Source: Stenotrophomonas sp046736075 (GTDB lineage Bacteria; Pseudomonadota; Gammaproteobacteria; Xanthomonadales; Xanthomonadaceae). From it: a DNA stretch of 64,000 bases. The DNA is taken from assembly GCF_046736075.1 (NCBI RefSeq), contig NZ_CP177163.1:3472001-3536000 (forward strand). The letters are read 5' to 3'. Of this stretch, positions 42,922 to 50,698 are shown piece by piece (within the stretch, counting starts at the first letter, position 1; the number at the start of each line of letters is the position of its first letter). The translations under genes and the position numbers were made by a program. The notes under the pieces were generated by a model. The model searched no databases and was not told the origin of the DNA. It worked only from the letters and a program-made list of their open reading frames with translations.

Positions 42922-43562
42922 TGATTCGCGTCTGCCTGGTCGACGACCAAACCCTGGTGCGGCAGGGGATCCGCTCGCTGCTGGCGCTCGACGATGGCAT
43001 CGAGGTGGTCGCCGAGGCCGCCGACGGCCGCCAGGCGGTGGAGGTGGTCCCGCAGGTACGGCCCGACGTGGTGCTGATGGACATGCGCATGCCGGTGATG
43101 TCCGGGCTGGAAGCGCTGCAGATGCTGTCGCGCCTGAACCAGTTGCCGCCCACCATCATCCTGACCACCTTCGATGACGACCAGCTGGTGCTGGCCGGGC
43201 TGAAGGCCGGTGCCAAGGGCTACCTGCTCAAGGACGTCACCCTGGAGCAGCTGGTCGGGGCGATCCGGACGGTGGCCGACGGGGGCTCGCTGGTGCAGCC
43301 GGCGGTGACCCAGCGCCTGCTGTCCGGGCTGGAGCACATGCGCAACGAATTCGTCAGCCTGGACCGCCCCGATCCGCTGACCGACCGCGAGACCGAGATC
43401 CTGCGGCTGATGGCCAGTGGCTTCTCCAACAAGGAGATCGCCAATTCCCTGGGCGTGGCCGAGGGCACCATCAAGAACCACGTGTCCAACATCCTGTCCA
43501 AGCTCGGCGTGCGCGACCGCACCCGGGCGGTGTTGAAGGCCTTCGAACTCCAACTGGTCTGA
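42921..43562 (+). CDS. LuxR/NarL-family response regulator
   Basis: A 213-residue regulator. The receiver domain has the acid pair D8-D9 and the phosphorylation site D54 (VVLMDMRMP), with K108-type KGYLLKDV near the end. The output is a LuxR-type helix-turn-helix (DRETEILRLMASGFSNKEIA, then EGTIKNHVSNILSKL). GGAAGGAG precedes ATG 42921 and lies inside the kinase gene. It is phosphorylated by the adjacent kinase. Confidence 0.95.
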   Translation: MIRVCLVDDQTLVRQGIRSLLALDDGIEVVAEAADGRQAVEVVPQVRPDVVLMDMRMPVMSGLEALQMLSRLNQLPPTIILTTFDDDQLVLAGLKAGAKGYLLKDVTLEQLVGAIRTVADGGSLVQPAVTQRLLSGLEHMRNEFVSLDRPDPLTDRETEILRLMASGFSNKEIANSLGVAEGTIKNHVSNILSKLGVRDRTRAVLKAFELQLV

Positions 43563-43747
43563 GGCGCTCGGCGAAAACATTCACGGATGGCCGAAACGCT
43601 TGCGGCACAAGGGATGTGGTGGGGTGATGAGGCTTTTTCGCCGAATCCGGCAAAGAAATATCGCCCATCCCCTACGTGCTGACACCCGCGATGCGCTATC
43701 TTTCCGCTCCTTGTCTATGCAAAACCGCTGCCGGCATGGAAACCGGT
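43563..43747. promoter_or_regulatory. Intergenic region after the response regulator
   Basis: A 185-base stretch with a GGCTTTTTCGCCGAATCCGGCAAAGAAATA patch (about 43630-43659) and no gene. Promoters for the next gene are likely here or in the inverted-repeat region that follows; none can be fixed. Confidence 0.35.
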
Positions 43748-43800
43748 GCGCCAATCCTGATCAACAACACCCGCGAAGCCTGCTAGGATTGGCGCTTCGC
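43748..43800 (+). promoter_or_regulatory. Nested inverted repeats upstream of the SRPBCC/GyrI-like gene
   Basis: GCGCCAATCCT (43748-43758) pairs with AGGATTGGCGC (43785-43795), separated by 26 bases. Inside, GCGAAGC (43773-43779) pairs with GCTTCGC (43794-43800). The two stems share bases 43794-43795, so as RNA they could not both form. The region ends 43 bases before the ATG. It may be an operator or an alternative-fold leader; this is inference. Confidence 0.5.
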
Positions 43801-43842
43801 TTCAATCAACCCGGCCGTGGGATCGGCCCCGGAGACTCCTGA

Positions 43843-44922
43843 ATGACCCGTATTATCGAGTTCCTGATCGCCTTGGGGATCGTGGCTGGCCTGTTCGTCA
43901 TCATTGGCGTATGTCTGCCGGGCGAGCGCCATATTTCCGAAAGCATCGAGACCAACCGCAAGATGACGATCGTGTTCGACACGGTCAACAGCCTGCGCCG
44001 CTTCAAGGACTGGAACCCGCTGCTGCTGCGCGATCCCGCCGTTGAACTGAAGCACTCCGGCCCTGCGGCCGGCGTGGGTGCCCGCCTGGACTACGCCTCC
44101 AAGGAAAGCTCCCTGGGCCAGGGTAGCTGGGTGATCACCGAGTCCGAGCAGAACAAGCACGTGGCGATCGCGATCGAGGACCCGAGCAAGGGCCACGACA
44201 AGACCACCAGCTTCACCCTCGAGCCGACCGGCAAGGGTGGCCGCAACGTCAAGATCACGCAGGACTACAGCGTCAAGTACGGCTTCAACCTGTTCGGTCG
44301 TTATGCCGGCCTGTACGTCAGCCGCCACATCGGCGATGACCTGAAGCTGGGCCTGAGCCGCATGGCCAACATGCTGGCCACCGTGCCGAACGTTGACTAC
44401 CGCACTGCCGAAGCCCCGTTGAACGACCTGGCCATCGTGGATGTCCCGGCCGAAGACCTGCTGGTCGTCACCGCCGGCAACGTCGATCGCGGTCAGGAAA
44501 CCATCACCAAGTCGATCCACGACAACCAGGAATGGATCAAGCGCGTGATGGAGGCCAACAACCTCGAAGCCGCCGGTCCGCTGCGCATCATCACCACCGA
44601 CTTCGGTCAGGAAAAGTACGCCTTCGACGTGGCCCAGCCGGTCAAGAAGAAGGGTGCTGAAGCGGCTTCGGCCGAGGCCCTGACGGTGAAGATCGACGGT
44701 GGTGCCCCGGTCAAGTACGTGCACGTTGCCCCGCACCGCTCGGCCCACGCCACCTACACCGGCCACATGGCAGGCCTGGACGTGGCGCGCAACGCCCTGC
44801 GTGCCTGGACCGTCACCGCTGGCAATGAAGTGATCGACCGTCCGTACGAATCCTGGAATGGTGGTGTGGACAAGTCCTTCACCCCGGAAGGTACGTATGA
44901 CATCTACTGGGCCGTCAAGTAA
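43843..44922 (+). CDS. Membrane-anchored SRPBCC protein with C-terminal GyrI-like ligand domain
   Basis: A 359-residue protein. Residues 4-26 form a hydrophobic anchor. Residues about 35-185 look like an SRPBCC (polyketide-cyclase/START-like) ligand-binding domain with NSLRRFKDWNPLLLRDPAVE and VTxQDYSVKYGFN. Residues about 195-359 resemble GyrI-like / AraC effector-binding domains (LAIVDVPAEDLLVVTAGNV; YESWNGGVDKSFTPEGTYDIYWAVK). Such proteins bind small hydrophobic molecules and are not enzymes by motif. Function unknown. A strong terminator follows. Confidence 0.82.
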   Translation: MTRIIEFLIALGIVAGLFVIIGVCLPGERHISESIETNRKMTIVFDTVNSLRRFKDWNPLLLRDPAVELKHSGPAAGVGARLDYASKESSLGQGSWVITESEQNKHVAIAIEDPSKGHDKTTSFTLEPTGKGGRNVKITQDYSVKYGFNLFGRYAGLYVSRHIGDDLKLGLSRMANMLATVPNVDYRTAEAPLNDLAIVDVPAEDLLVVTAGNVDRGQETITKSIHDNQEWIKRVMEANNLEAAGPLRIITTDFGQEKYAFDVAQPVKKKGAEAASAEALTVKIDGGAPVKYVHVAPHRSAHATYTGHMAGLDVARNALRAWTVTAGNEVIDRPYESWNGGVDKSFTPEGTYDIYWAVK

Positions 44923-44955
44923 TCCGACGGTTGCCGTGATGTAACGCACGACGAA

Positions 44956-44987
44956 AACGCGCCGCTTCCTGCGGCGCGTTTTTTTTT
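44956..44987 (+). terminator. Rho-independent terminator
   Basis: ACGCGCCGC (44957-44965), loop TTCCT, GCGGCGCGT (44971-44979), followed by TTTTTTTTT: a perfect 9-bp GC stem with a long U-run, 35 bases after the SRPBCC/GyrI-like gene. Confidence 0.95.
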
Positions 44988-45027
44988 GCCGCTCCGCTGC
45001 CGGAGCCTTGTCTGGAAGGATGGAAGG

Positions 45028-45399
45028 ATGCTCAACCTCGAACGACGCGCGCGCAAACCCTCGCTGCTGGCCTGCCTGGGCGGACTGCTGGCGGCTGCGG
45101 CCGTGGGCCTGTCGGCCTATGCATCGCACGGCATCGCCGAACCGCTGGCGCAGTCGCACGTCAACACCGCCGCGCTGTTCGCCTTCGGGCATGGCGTGGC
45201 GCTGGCCGCGCTGGGAGCGGCCCAGCACAACCGGGTCGGCAAGCTGGCGCTGTATGTGCTGCTGCTCGGCACGCTGCTGTTCTCCGGCAGCCTGGTGGCG
45301 GGGGCGTTGTGGCAGTTCCGCACCGGTCTGGCGCCGGTCGGTGGCAGCGCGCTGATGCTGGGGTGGGTGGTGTATGCCTTCAATGCCCTGAGGCGTTGA
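45028..45399 (+). CDS. DUF423 family small membrane protein
   Basis: A 123-residue protein with four hydrophobic helices and the DUF423 pattern (GLSAYASHG near the start; LFAFGHGVALAALGAA; LLGTLLFSGSLVAGAL; late GGSALMLGWV). Function is unknown. GGAAGGATGGAAGG upstream supports ATG 45028. The glycosylase gene starts 1 base after its stop, so they are co-translated. Confidence 0.88.
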   Translation: MLNLERRARKPSLLACLGGLLAAAAVGLSAYASHGIAEPLAQSHVNTAALFAFGHGVALAALGAAQHNRVGKLALYVLLLGTLLFSGSLVAGALWQFRTGLAPVGGSALMLGWVVYAFNALRR

Positions 45400-45400
45400 G

Positions 45401-46075
45401 GTGCCGCGCTTCCGCCGCGGTTTCGATGTGGAGGAGGCCCACGCCTGGCTGAGCCGGCGTGACCGTCGCCTGGGCGCATGGATGAAACGGCTCGGACCGA
45501 TCGAGCCGCCGCCGGGCTGGGGGCGCTCGTTCGATCCGGTCGATGCGCTGGCGCGGGCGATCCTGTTCCAGCAGCTCAGCGGCAAGGCGGCGTCCACCAT
45601 CGTGGGCCGGGTGGAAACGGCGATCGGCAGCCAGCGGCTGCATGCCGATACCCTGGCGCGTATCGATGACCCCGGCCTGCGCACGTGCGGGGTGTCGGGC
45701 AACAAGGCGCTGGCGCTGCGCGACCTGGCGCGGCGCGAAGCCGCTGGCGAGATTCCCGACCTGCGCCGGATGTCGGTGATGGACCACGACGCGATCATTG
45801 CCGCGCTGGTGCCGATCCGCGGCATCGGCCGCTGGACGGTGGAGATGATGCTGATGTTCCGCCTTGGCCGGCCGGACATCCTGCCGATCGACGACCTCGG
45901 CGTGCGCAAGGGCGCCCAGCGCGTGGACAAGGCCGCGCTGATGCCGACCCCGAAGGAACTGCAGGCGCGCGGCGAAGCGTGGGGCCCGTTCCGGACCTAC
46001 GCCAGTCTGTACCTGTGGCGGATCGCCGATTTCACCGACGCGCCGAAACCGCCCACCAACCGTTCACAGGACTGA
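45401..46075 (+). CDS. DNA-3-methyladenine glycosylase II-type base-excision enzyme (AlkA-like)
   Basis: A 224-residue HhH-GPD superfamily enzyme. The helix-hairpin-helix and GPD-type catalytic region reads LVPIRGIGRWTVEMMLMFRLGR, then ILPIDDLGVRKGAQ, with the conserved Asp in the DD pair as catalytic residue. The family excises alkylated purines from DNA. It is short for AlkA proper (no N-terminal TATA-like domain), like the small AlkA/MAG forms of other bacteria. Start is the GTG 2 bases after the DUF423 gene's stop. Confidence 0.88.
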   Translation: MPRFRRGFDVEEAHAWLSRRDRRLGAWMKRLGPIEPPPGWGRSFDPVDALARAILFQQLSGKAASTIVGRVETAIGSQRLHADTLARIDDPGLRTCGVSGNKALALRDLARREAAGEIPDLRRMSVMDHDAIIAALVPIRGIGRWTVEMMLMFRLGRPDILPIDDLGVRKGAQRVDKAALMPTPKELQARGEAWGPFRTYASLYLWRIADFTDAPKPPTNRSQD

Positions 46076-46085
46076 GCACGGTGGG

Positions 46086-46616
46086 TCAGTCCAGCGTCGG
46101 CGTCCTCGGCGCGAACGCCGGGTCGTCGCTGAGCCGCCGCGGCGGATGGCGTTGTTCCTGCTTGAGATGATGGTGGTAGTGGAACGTGGCCATCGTGCCG
46201 CGCACCATGAACACGCTCACCACCGCCATCCAGGCCAGGCCCGGCAGGCTCAGGCCGTCGCCGACGACCATCAGGAATACCTTGCCCGCCAGGTAGTAGG
46301 CCAGCAGCAGGCAGGCGGCCACCCGGCTGGCGCGCAGGACGCCCCAGGACAGCCCGATCTGGATGCAGGCATCGACCAGGAAGACCGCCGCCGCCAATGA
46401 CATGCCGATGCGGCCGACCGGTGTGTCGAGATTCACCCGGATGACGTCCTGCAGGCGATACACCACCATCCCCAGCGTCACTACCGCCAGGATCGCGCCC
46501 AGTGCCGCCATGTGCCGGATCGGCGAGGTGATCGCGTGGGGTGCGTGATCCCACGCCCGGCGCGGCGTGGCCGCCTGCGTGGTTGCGCCGACCTGATATG
46601 GGCTGTTGTCGTCCAT
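46086..46616 (-). CDS. Small integral membrane protein, last gene of the SPFH operon
   Basis: A 176-residue protein with four hydrophobic helices (about 36-56, 69-86, 98-116, 122-143) and hydrophilic ends; the C-terminal tail is His- and Arg-rich. No family recognised. ATG 46616 lies 29 bases after the stop of the M15 peptidase gene, on the same strand, making it the last gene of the group. Confidence 0.7.
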   Translation of the reverse strand: MDDNSPYQVGATTQAATPRRAWDHAPHAITSPIRHMAALGAILAVVTLGMVVYRLQDVIRVNLDTPVGRIGMSLAAAVFLVDACIQIGLSWGVLRASRVAACLLLAYYLAGKVFLMVVGDGLSLPGLAWMAVVSVFMVRGTMATFHYHHHLKQEQRHPPRRLSDDPAFAPRTPTLD

Positions 46617-46645
46617 GATCCAGCTCCCCTGACTGACCCCGAAGA

Positions 46646-47455
46646 CTAATCGCCCGCCGGACGCCAGCACCAGTGCCAGGGTTCGTAGACGATGCCGTGT
46701 GGATTGTCGCGTGGGTAGCTCAGCTGGAAGCCGGATGCGGCCGCGTGCGCGGTCAGCCAGGCGAAGGCAGCGGTCGCCTCGAAGCTCTCTTCTGCCGGCG
46801 GTTCGCCCGGGCTGGCGATGTCCAGCGCGCGACCGCTGTGGTGCTCGCTGTAGCCCGGTGCTGCGTTGACGGTGAGGATATCGGCCACGGCCAGTCCACG
46901 CGCGCGTTTGCGCTCGAAAATGCCGAGCTGGTAATCGTGGCTGCGATAGCCGGAGATGGCCTCCAGTACGATCCCGTCGGCGGCGGCCTGGGCGCGCATG
47001 CGCTGCCAGCTGCGCGCCGCGCGATGGTGCAGCCACAACGGGCGACGGTAGCGGTCGCGGCCGGCGAACTGCAGCCGTGCCGGTTCGGCTTCCAGTGCCA
47101 GCCCGGTAGTGCGCTCGTAGGCTTGCGCATCGACCCCGAGCTGCGCCAGGCGCAGTGCCAGCCCGTGCAGGGGCAGCAGCGCATCGAGATCATGCGCACG
47201 CTCGCGCCCGGTGAGGTGCTGTTCGAGCGCATCCAGCGCCGCATCGATGCCGGGTTCGCGCATCAGTCGCGGCACCAGTGGCAGCACGCCCTGCGCGGAT
47301 ACCGCCGCCAGGTAGCGGCCATCACGCTTGCGCCGCAACACCGTGTGGGCATTCGCCAAGGCACGCGCATCGGCGTTGCCGCGTGCGCGCAGCAGGCCGC
47401 CGGGCCACAGTTCGATCTCGGCGGTATTGATCAGCAGGGCAGGGGATCGGCGCAT
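46646..47455 (-). CDS. M15-family peptidase (D-Ala-D-Ala carboxypeptidase VanY-type)
   Basis: A 269-residue protein with an M15 zinc-peptidase domain at the C-terminal half: GYRSHDYQ, then YSEHHSGRALDI (SxHxxGxAxD, two zinc ligands) and EPWHW (the third ligand and catalytic Glu). These enzymes trim D-Ala from peptidoglycan stem peptides. The N-terminal about 130 residues are a separate helical region. No signal peptide is apparent; export route is unclear. It lies 9 bases after the PH-like membrane protein gene. Confidence 0.85.
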   Translation of the reverse strand: MRRSPALLINTAEIELWPGGLLRARGNADARALANAHTVLRRKRDGRYLAAVSAQGVLPLVPRLMREPGIDAALDALEQHLTGRERAHDLDALLPLHGLALRLAQLGVDAQAYERTTGLALEAEPARLQFAGRDRYRRPLWLHHRAARSWQRMRAQAAADGIVLEAISGYRSHDYQLGIFERKRARGLAVADILTVNAAPGYSEHHSGRALDIASPGEPPAEESFEATAAFAWLTAHAAASGFQLSYPRDNPHGIVYEPWHWCWRPAGD

Positions 47456-47464
47456 GTGCCCAGC

Positions 47465-48019
47465 TTAGTGCGTGGCCGCAGGCCCGGCCAGCGCCTGCAG
47501 TGCCTCCAGCAGGGCGCGGGGCTGTTCGGGGCTGAGCAGCAGCGCGCTGCCGTCGTGCAGGGGGAGGTACAGCGCGCGACTGGCGTCGGTGAGCAGGCAG
47601 AACGCACGCGTGCCGTCGCGCAGCCGGTAGTGCCCGGCGTTGAAGCCGGGCACGCCGTAGCCGTTGAGCATCCTGCGCGGCCGGAGCGTGTCATGCTCGG
47701 CCAGGTCCACCACCCGCGCCTTGCCCAGCACCATTTCCTGCACTGCTACCCGCCTGCGGTAGAAGGTGGCCAGCACGTCCAGCGTGCTGCCCTGCAGGCC
47801 GATGCGGCGGCGGAAAAACGCTGCCGTCAGCGCCGCCAGCAGAAGCGCCAGGAACGGCACGGTCAACGCCAGTTCGTGCGCGGTGCGCTGGTCGGACTGC
47901 AGCGTGCTGGCCACGATCACCCCTGCGCAGCCGAGCAGCGGCACCCACAGCCACAGCAGCCGCCACACCGCTGCAGGGGCCACCGCGAAGGTGCGGGCGG
48001 CAGGGAGTGCCGCGCTCAC
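47465..48019 (-). CDS. Two-helix membrane protein, possible bacterial PH-like domain
   Basis: A 184-residue protein. The GTG at 48019 overlaps the upstream gene's TGA (GTGA), so coupling is likely; the frame extends upstream to 48037. Two hydrophobic helices (about 15-37 and 50-69) are followed by a globular part (TLDVLATFYRRRVAVQEMVLGKARVVDL) that may be a PH-like fold of the YdbT/YdbS type. It is flanked by the alpha/beta-hydrolase and M15 peptidase genes on the same transcript. Confidence 0.65.
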   Translation of the reverse strand: MSAALPAARTFAVAPAAVWRLLWLWVPLLGCAGVIVASTLQSDQRTAHELALTVPFLALLLAALTAAFFRRRIGLQGSTLDVLATFYRRRVAVQEMVLGKARVVDLAEHDTLRPRRMLNGYGVPGFNAGHYRLRDGTRAFCLLTDASRALYLPLHDGSALLLSPEQPRALLEALQALAGPAATH

Positions 48020-49314
48020 GGCTGTGCTCCGATCCACCGGGCCACGTCATCGATCAGCGGCGCTGCCACGTGGCCGGGCCGGGTGTATTCCTTCAGCGAT
48101 CCCGGACCTTCGCCGGCGATGCCGAGGTGATTCAGTGCCGGGTAGTCGCGGAAGGTGACCGCACGTTGCCGTGCCAGCCCGCGCCTCCACAGCTGCCAGT
48201 CGGTATCCACCACCTGGAAGTCGCGCCCGCCCTGCAGCAGCAGGATCGGCTGCGCCAATGCGCGCGCGTCGGCAACCGGATCGATCGCCTCGAACGACTG
48301 CCAGTACCGCGCTGGCTGGCCCAGCGGCAGGTCGGCGGCGGCGGCCGGTGCCGTGCCACGCGCGGCGGCGATCTGCGCATCGAGCTTGTCCAGGAAGGCC
48401 TGCTCATCGGCACTGATCTGGCCGTCCAGACCCAGCAGGTAGCGGTTCTGTTCGGGCAGCAGGGTGAGCAGCGAGCGCGCCGGTGCGGACCACAGCACCA
48501 CCCCGGCGACCTTGCCCGAGTGGCTGGCGATGCGCGGGGCCAGCATGCCGCCCTGGCTGTGGCCCATCACGTACAGGTGCCGCGGATCGATACCGGCGGT
48601 AGCGGCCAGCGCCGCGATGGCGGCCACCGCATCGTCGGTGGTTTCATCGTCCACGGTGTAGTCGGTACCGCTGAAATCCTGCGGACGGGCGTGGGTACGC
48701 TTGTCGTAACGCAGGACGGCGATGCCCTGCGCCGCCAATCCGCGCGCCACGTCCAGGAAGGGCCGGTTGGCGCCGATGGTTTCATCGCGGTCCTGTGGAC
48801 CGGAGCCATGCACCAGCACTACCGCGCGGAACGGCCCCGTGCCGGCGGGCATGGCCAGCGTGCCGGGAAGGGTGCCCCGGGTGGTGGGAACCTGCAGCGG
48901 CTGCTCGCGATAACCGGCACCGGCAGGCACGTCCGGGGCGGGCGCCGCAGGCGTGGCGGCGGGCCGGAAGGTCAGCCCGGCGACACGGCCGGCCGCATCC
49001 ACGGCCACCTGCGCATCGACCGTGCCGGCGGCGAACTGCAGGGGCTGCACGACAACCTGCATGCCCTGGTGGGCGGTCACCCGCGCCGCGCCGCGGCCGC
49101 GCGGTTCGCCGAAGGACTGCCACAGCGCCTGCAGCGTGGCCGCGGGTGCGGCCTTGGCCAGTTCCGGCGTGAACAGCGCCTCGGCCGCCTGCGCATCACC
49201 GGCCTGCAGCCGGTCCAGCAGGGCGGTGGCGGTCTGTTCCGGCGGCGCGGCCGCGGCCGCCAGCGCCAGGCTGGCGACCATCAGGGCGGCGCCGCGAAGG
49301 AGCGTCGTGCGCAT
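48016..49314 (-). CDS. Secreted alpha/beta-hydrolase with N-terminal DUF3887-like domain
   Basis: A 432-residue protein: signal peptide about 1-22, a small domain (about 25-125) resembling DUF3887, and an alpha/beta-hydrolase domain with nucleophile motif GHSQGG, oxyanion HGSGPQ, and a late acid and His (GGRDFQV; NHLGI). It acts in the envelope or outside as an esterase/peptidase of unknown specificity. The ribosome site AGGAGG overlaps the end of the preceding DUF4177-type gene. Confidence 0.85.
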   Translation of the reverse strand: MRTTLLRGAALMVASLALAAAAAPPEQTATALLDRLQAGDAQAAEALFTPELAKAAPAATLQALWQSFGEPRGRGAARVTAHQGMQVVVQPLQFAAGTVDAQVAVDAAGRVAGLTFRPAATPAAPAPDVPAGAGYREQPLQVPTTRGTLPGTLAMPAGTGPFRAVVLVHGSGPQDRDETIGANRPFLDVARGLAAQGIAVLRYDKRTHARPQDFSGTDYTVDDETTDDAVAAIAALAATAGIDPRHLYVMGHSQGGMLAPRIASHSGKVAGVVLWSAPARSLLTLLPEQNRYLLGLDGQISADEQAFLDKLDAQIAAARGTAPAAAADLPLGQPARYWQSFEAIDPVADARALAQPILLLQGGRDFQVVDTDWQLWRRGLARQRAVTFRDYPALNHLGIAGEGPGSLKEYTRPGHVAAPLIDDVARWIGAQP

Positions 49315-49315
49315 C

Positions 49316-49495
49316 TCAGGCCTCCTGTTTGAAGACCAGGACCGCTGCGGTCATCGGCGCGGCCATGACGATGTTGACCAGCTCCCAGCCGAGCTGGCCG
49401 TGCCTGTTCAACTGCGACTGGACTTCCTCGATGTCGATCTTCCCCGACCAGCTGGGCTTCACTTCCACGGTCAGGTACTTCCACCGCTTGCTCAT
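49316..49495 (-). CDS. Short DUF4177-like protein
   Basis: A 59-residue gene, beginning MSKRWKYLTVEVKPSWSG and ending FKQEA; it contains LNRHGQLGWELVNIV, the core DUF4177 pattern (LNxLGxxGWELVxV). It starts at ATG 49495, overlapping the stop of the gene before it (ATGA), and stops 1 base before the hydrolase start. DUF4177 proteins have no proven function. Confidence 0.75.
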   Translation of the reverse strand: MSKRWKYLTVEVKPSWSGKIDIEEVQSQLNRHGQLGWELVNIVMAAPMTAAVLVFKQEA

Positions 49496-49671
49496 TGCTT
49501 GCTCTCCTTGTTGGCATCCGGTTTGGGAAGGCGTCCGGCCTTGCGCAGTGCGTCGCGCAGCACGTACTCGATCTGTGCGTTCAGGCTGCGCAGCTCGTCA
49601 TCGGCCCAGCGCTGCGCGGCCGCCAGCACGTCGGCGTTGATGCGCAGCGGATAGGCTTTTTTCTCGGCCAC
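49492..49671 (-). CDS. Ribbon-helix-helix (Arc-type) DNA-binding protein
   Basis: A 59-residue protein from GTG 49671: an N-terminal strand (AYPLRINADVL) followed by two helices (AAAQRWADDELRSLNAQIEYVLRDALRKAG), the Arc/MetJ fold. Homologues without a toxin partner are common beside SPFH genes in Xanthomonadaceae. It overlaps the following gene by 4 bases (ATGA) and starts 4 bases after the SPFH stop. It may regulate this operon. An in-frame extension to 49716 overlaps the SPFH gene and is not supported. Confidence 0.82.
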   Translation of the reverse strand: MAEKKAYPLRINADVLAAAQRWADDELRSLNAQIEYVLRDALRKAGRLPKPDANKESKQ

Positions 49672-49675
49672 GACG

Positions 49676-50560
49676 TCAGTACAACGAGCCGGCGTTGACG
49701 ATCGGCTGGGTGCCACGGTCCGAGCACAGCACGGTCAACAGGTTGCTGACCATGTGCGCCTTGCGCTCTTCGTCGAGCTGCACCACGCCGTTCTTCTGCA
49801 GCTCGGCCAGGGCCATTTCGACCATGCCCACCGCACCCGCCACGATCCGCGTGCGCGCCGCGATCACCGCATTGGCCTGCTGGCGCTGCAGCATCGCCTG
49901 GGCGATTTCAGCGGCATAGGCGAGGTGGCTGATGCGTGCGTCGAGCACCTGTACGCCGGCGTCGGCGAGCCGCTCGGCCAGTTCGTCCTTGAGGTGCTGG
50001 GAGATCTCGGCGGCGTGGCTGCGCAGCGAGAGCTGGCCGTCTTCATGCTGGTCGTAGGGGTAGCTGGTGGCCATCGCGCGCAGGGCCGATTCGGACTGGA
50101 TGTGCACGAAGCTCTCGTAGTCGTCCACGTTGTAGACCGCCTCGGAGGCATCCACCACCTGCCAGACGATCACCGCGGCGATTTCAATCGGGCTGCCGTC
50201 CAGTTCATTGACCTTGAGCTTGCCGCTTTCGAAGTTGCGCACGCGCTGGCTGACCTTCTTCTTGCTGAAGAACGGGTTGTTCCAGCGCAGGCCGTTGTCC
50301 TTGACCGTGCCGACGTACTTGCCGAACAGGCTCAGCACCGCCGCCTGGTTGGGTTGCACGGTGTACAGGCCGGCCAGCAGCAGGAGGGCCAGGCCGGCAA
50401 TGACCAGCCCCGCCAGGATCGACAGCACCGCCAGCGCGCCGCCGGCCTGCTTCTGCTCGATGATGCCGCCCACAAACAGGGCGCCGCCCAGCACAAACGC
50501 CAGCAGCACCAGCGCGAGCAGGGCCAGACCGGACATTGAACGGATGGGTTTCTCTTTCAC
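49676..50560 (-). CDS. SPFH-domain (stomatin/prohibitin-like) membrane protein, first gene of the operon
   Basis: A 294-residue protein from GTG 50560 (AAGGA about 9 bases upstream). Two hydrophobic helices lie at about 9-31 and 40-65. The SPFH domain follows (YTVQPNQAAVLSLFGKYVGT, EIAAVIVWQVVDASEAVYNVDDY), then a coiled-coil region (DELAERLADAGVQVLDARI, QANAVIAARTRIV). SPFH proteins form large membrane-bound scaffolds. It heads a seven-gene minus-strand unit with RHH, DUF4177, hydrolase, PH-like, M15 peptidase and membrane genes. Confidence 0.9.
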   Translation of the reverse strand: MKEKPIRSMSGLALLALVLLAFVLGGALFVGGIIEQKQAGGALAVLSILAGLVIAGLALLLLAGLYTVQPNQAAVLSLFGKYVGTVKDNGLRWNNPFFSKKKVSQRVRNFESGKLKVNELDGSPIEIAAVIVWQVVDASEAVYNVDDYESFVHIQSESALRAMATSYPYDQHEDGQLSLRSHAAEISQHLKDELAERLADAGVQVLDARISHLAYAAEIAQAMLQRQQANAVIAARTRIVAGAVGMVEMALAELQKNGVVQLDEERKAHMVSNLLTVLCSDRGTQPIVNAGSLY

Positions 50561-50698
50561 GGGGATCGTCCTTGGGAGGTTGGGACTCCAAGATATCAAA
50601 ATGATATCAGTCCGCAAGTGCCCCGGCCGCCGCGATCATCCCGTCGCCGGCCGTCACGCTCTAGAATGCCCACCCGCCCCTGATGCCCGGAAAACGCC

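Noticed and set aside
49492..49671. Type II toxin-antitoxin module (RHH antitoxin with DUF4177-like partner)
   Set aside because: The partner has a DUF4177 pattern rather than that of any known toxin, and both genes sit inside a larger metabolic/envelope operon.
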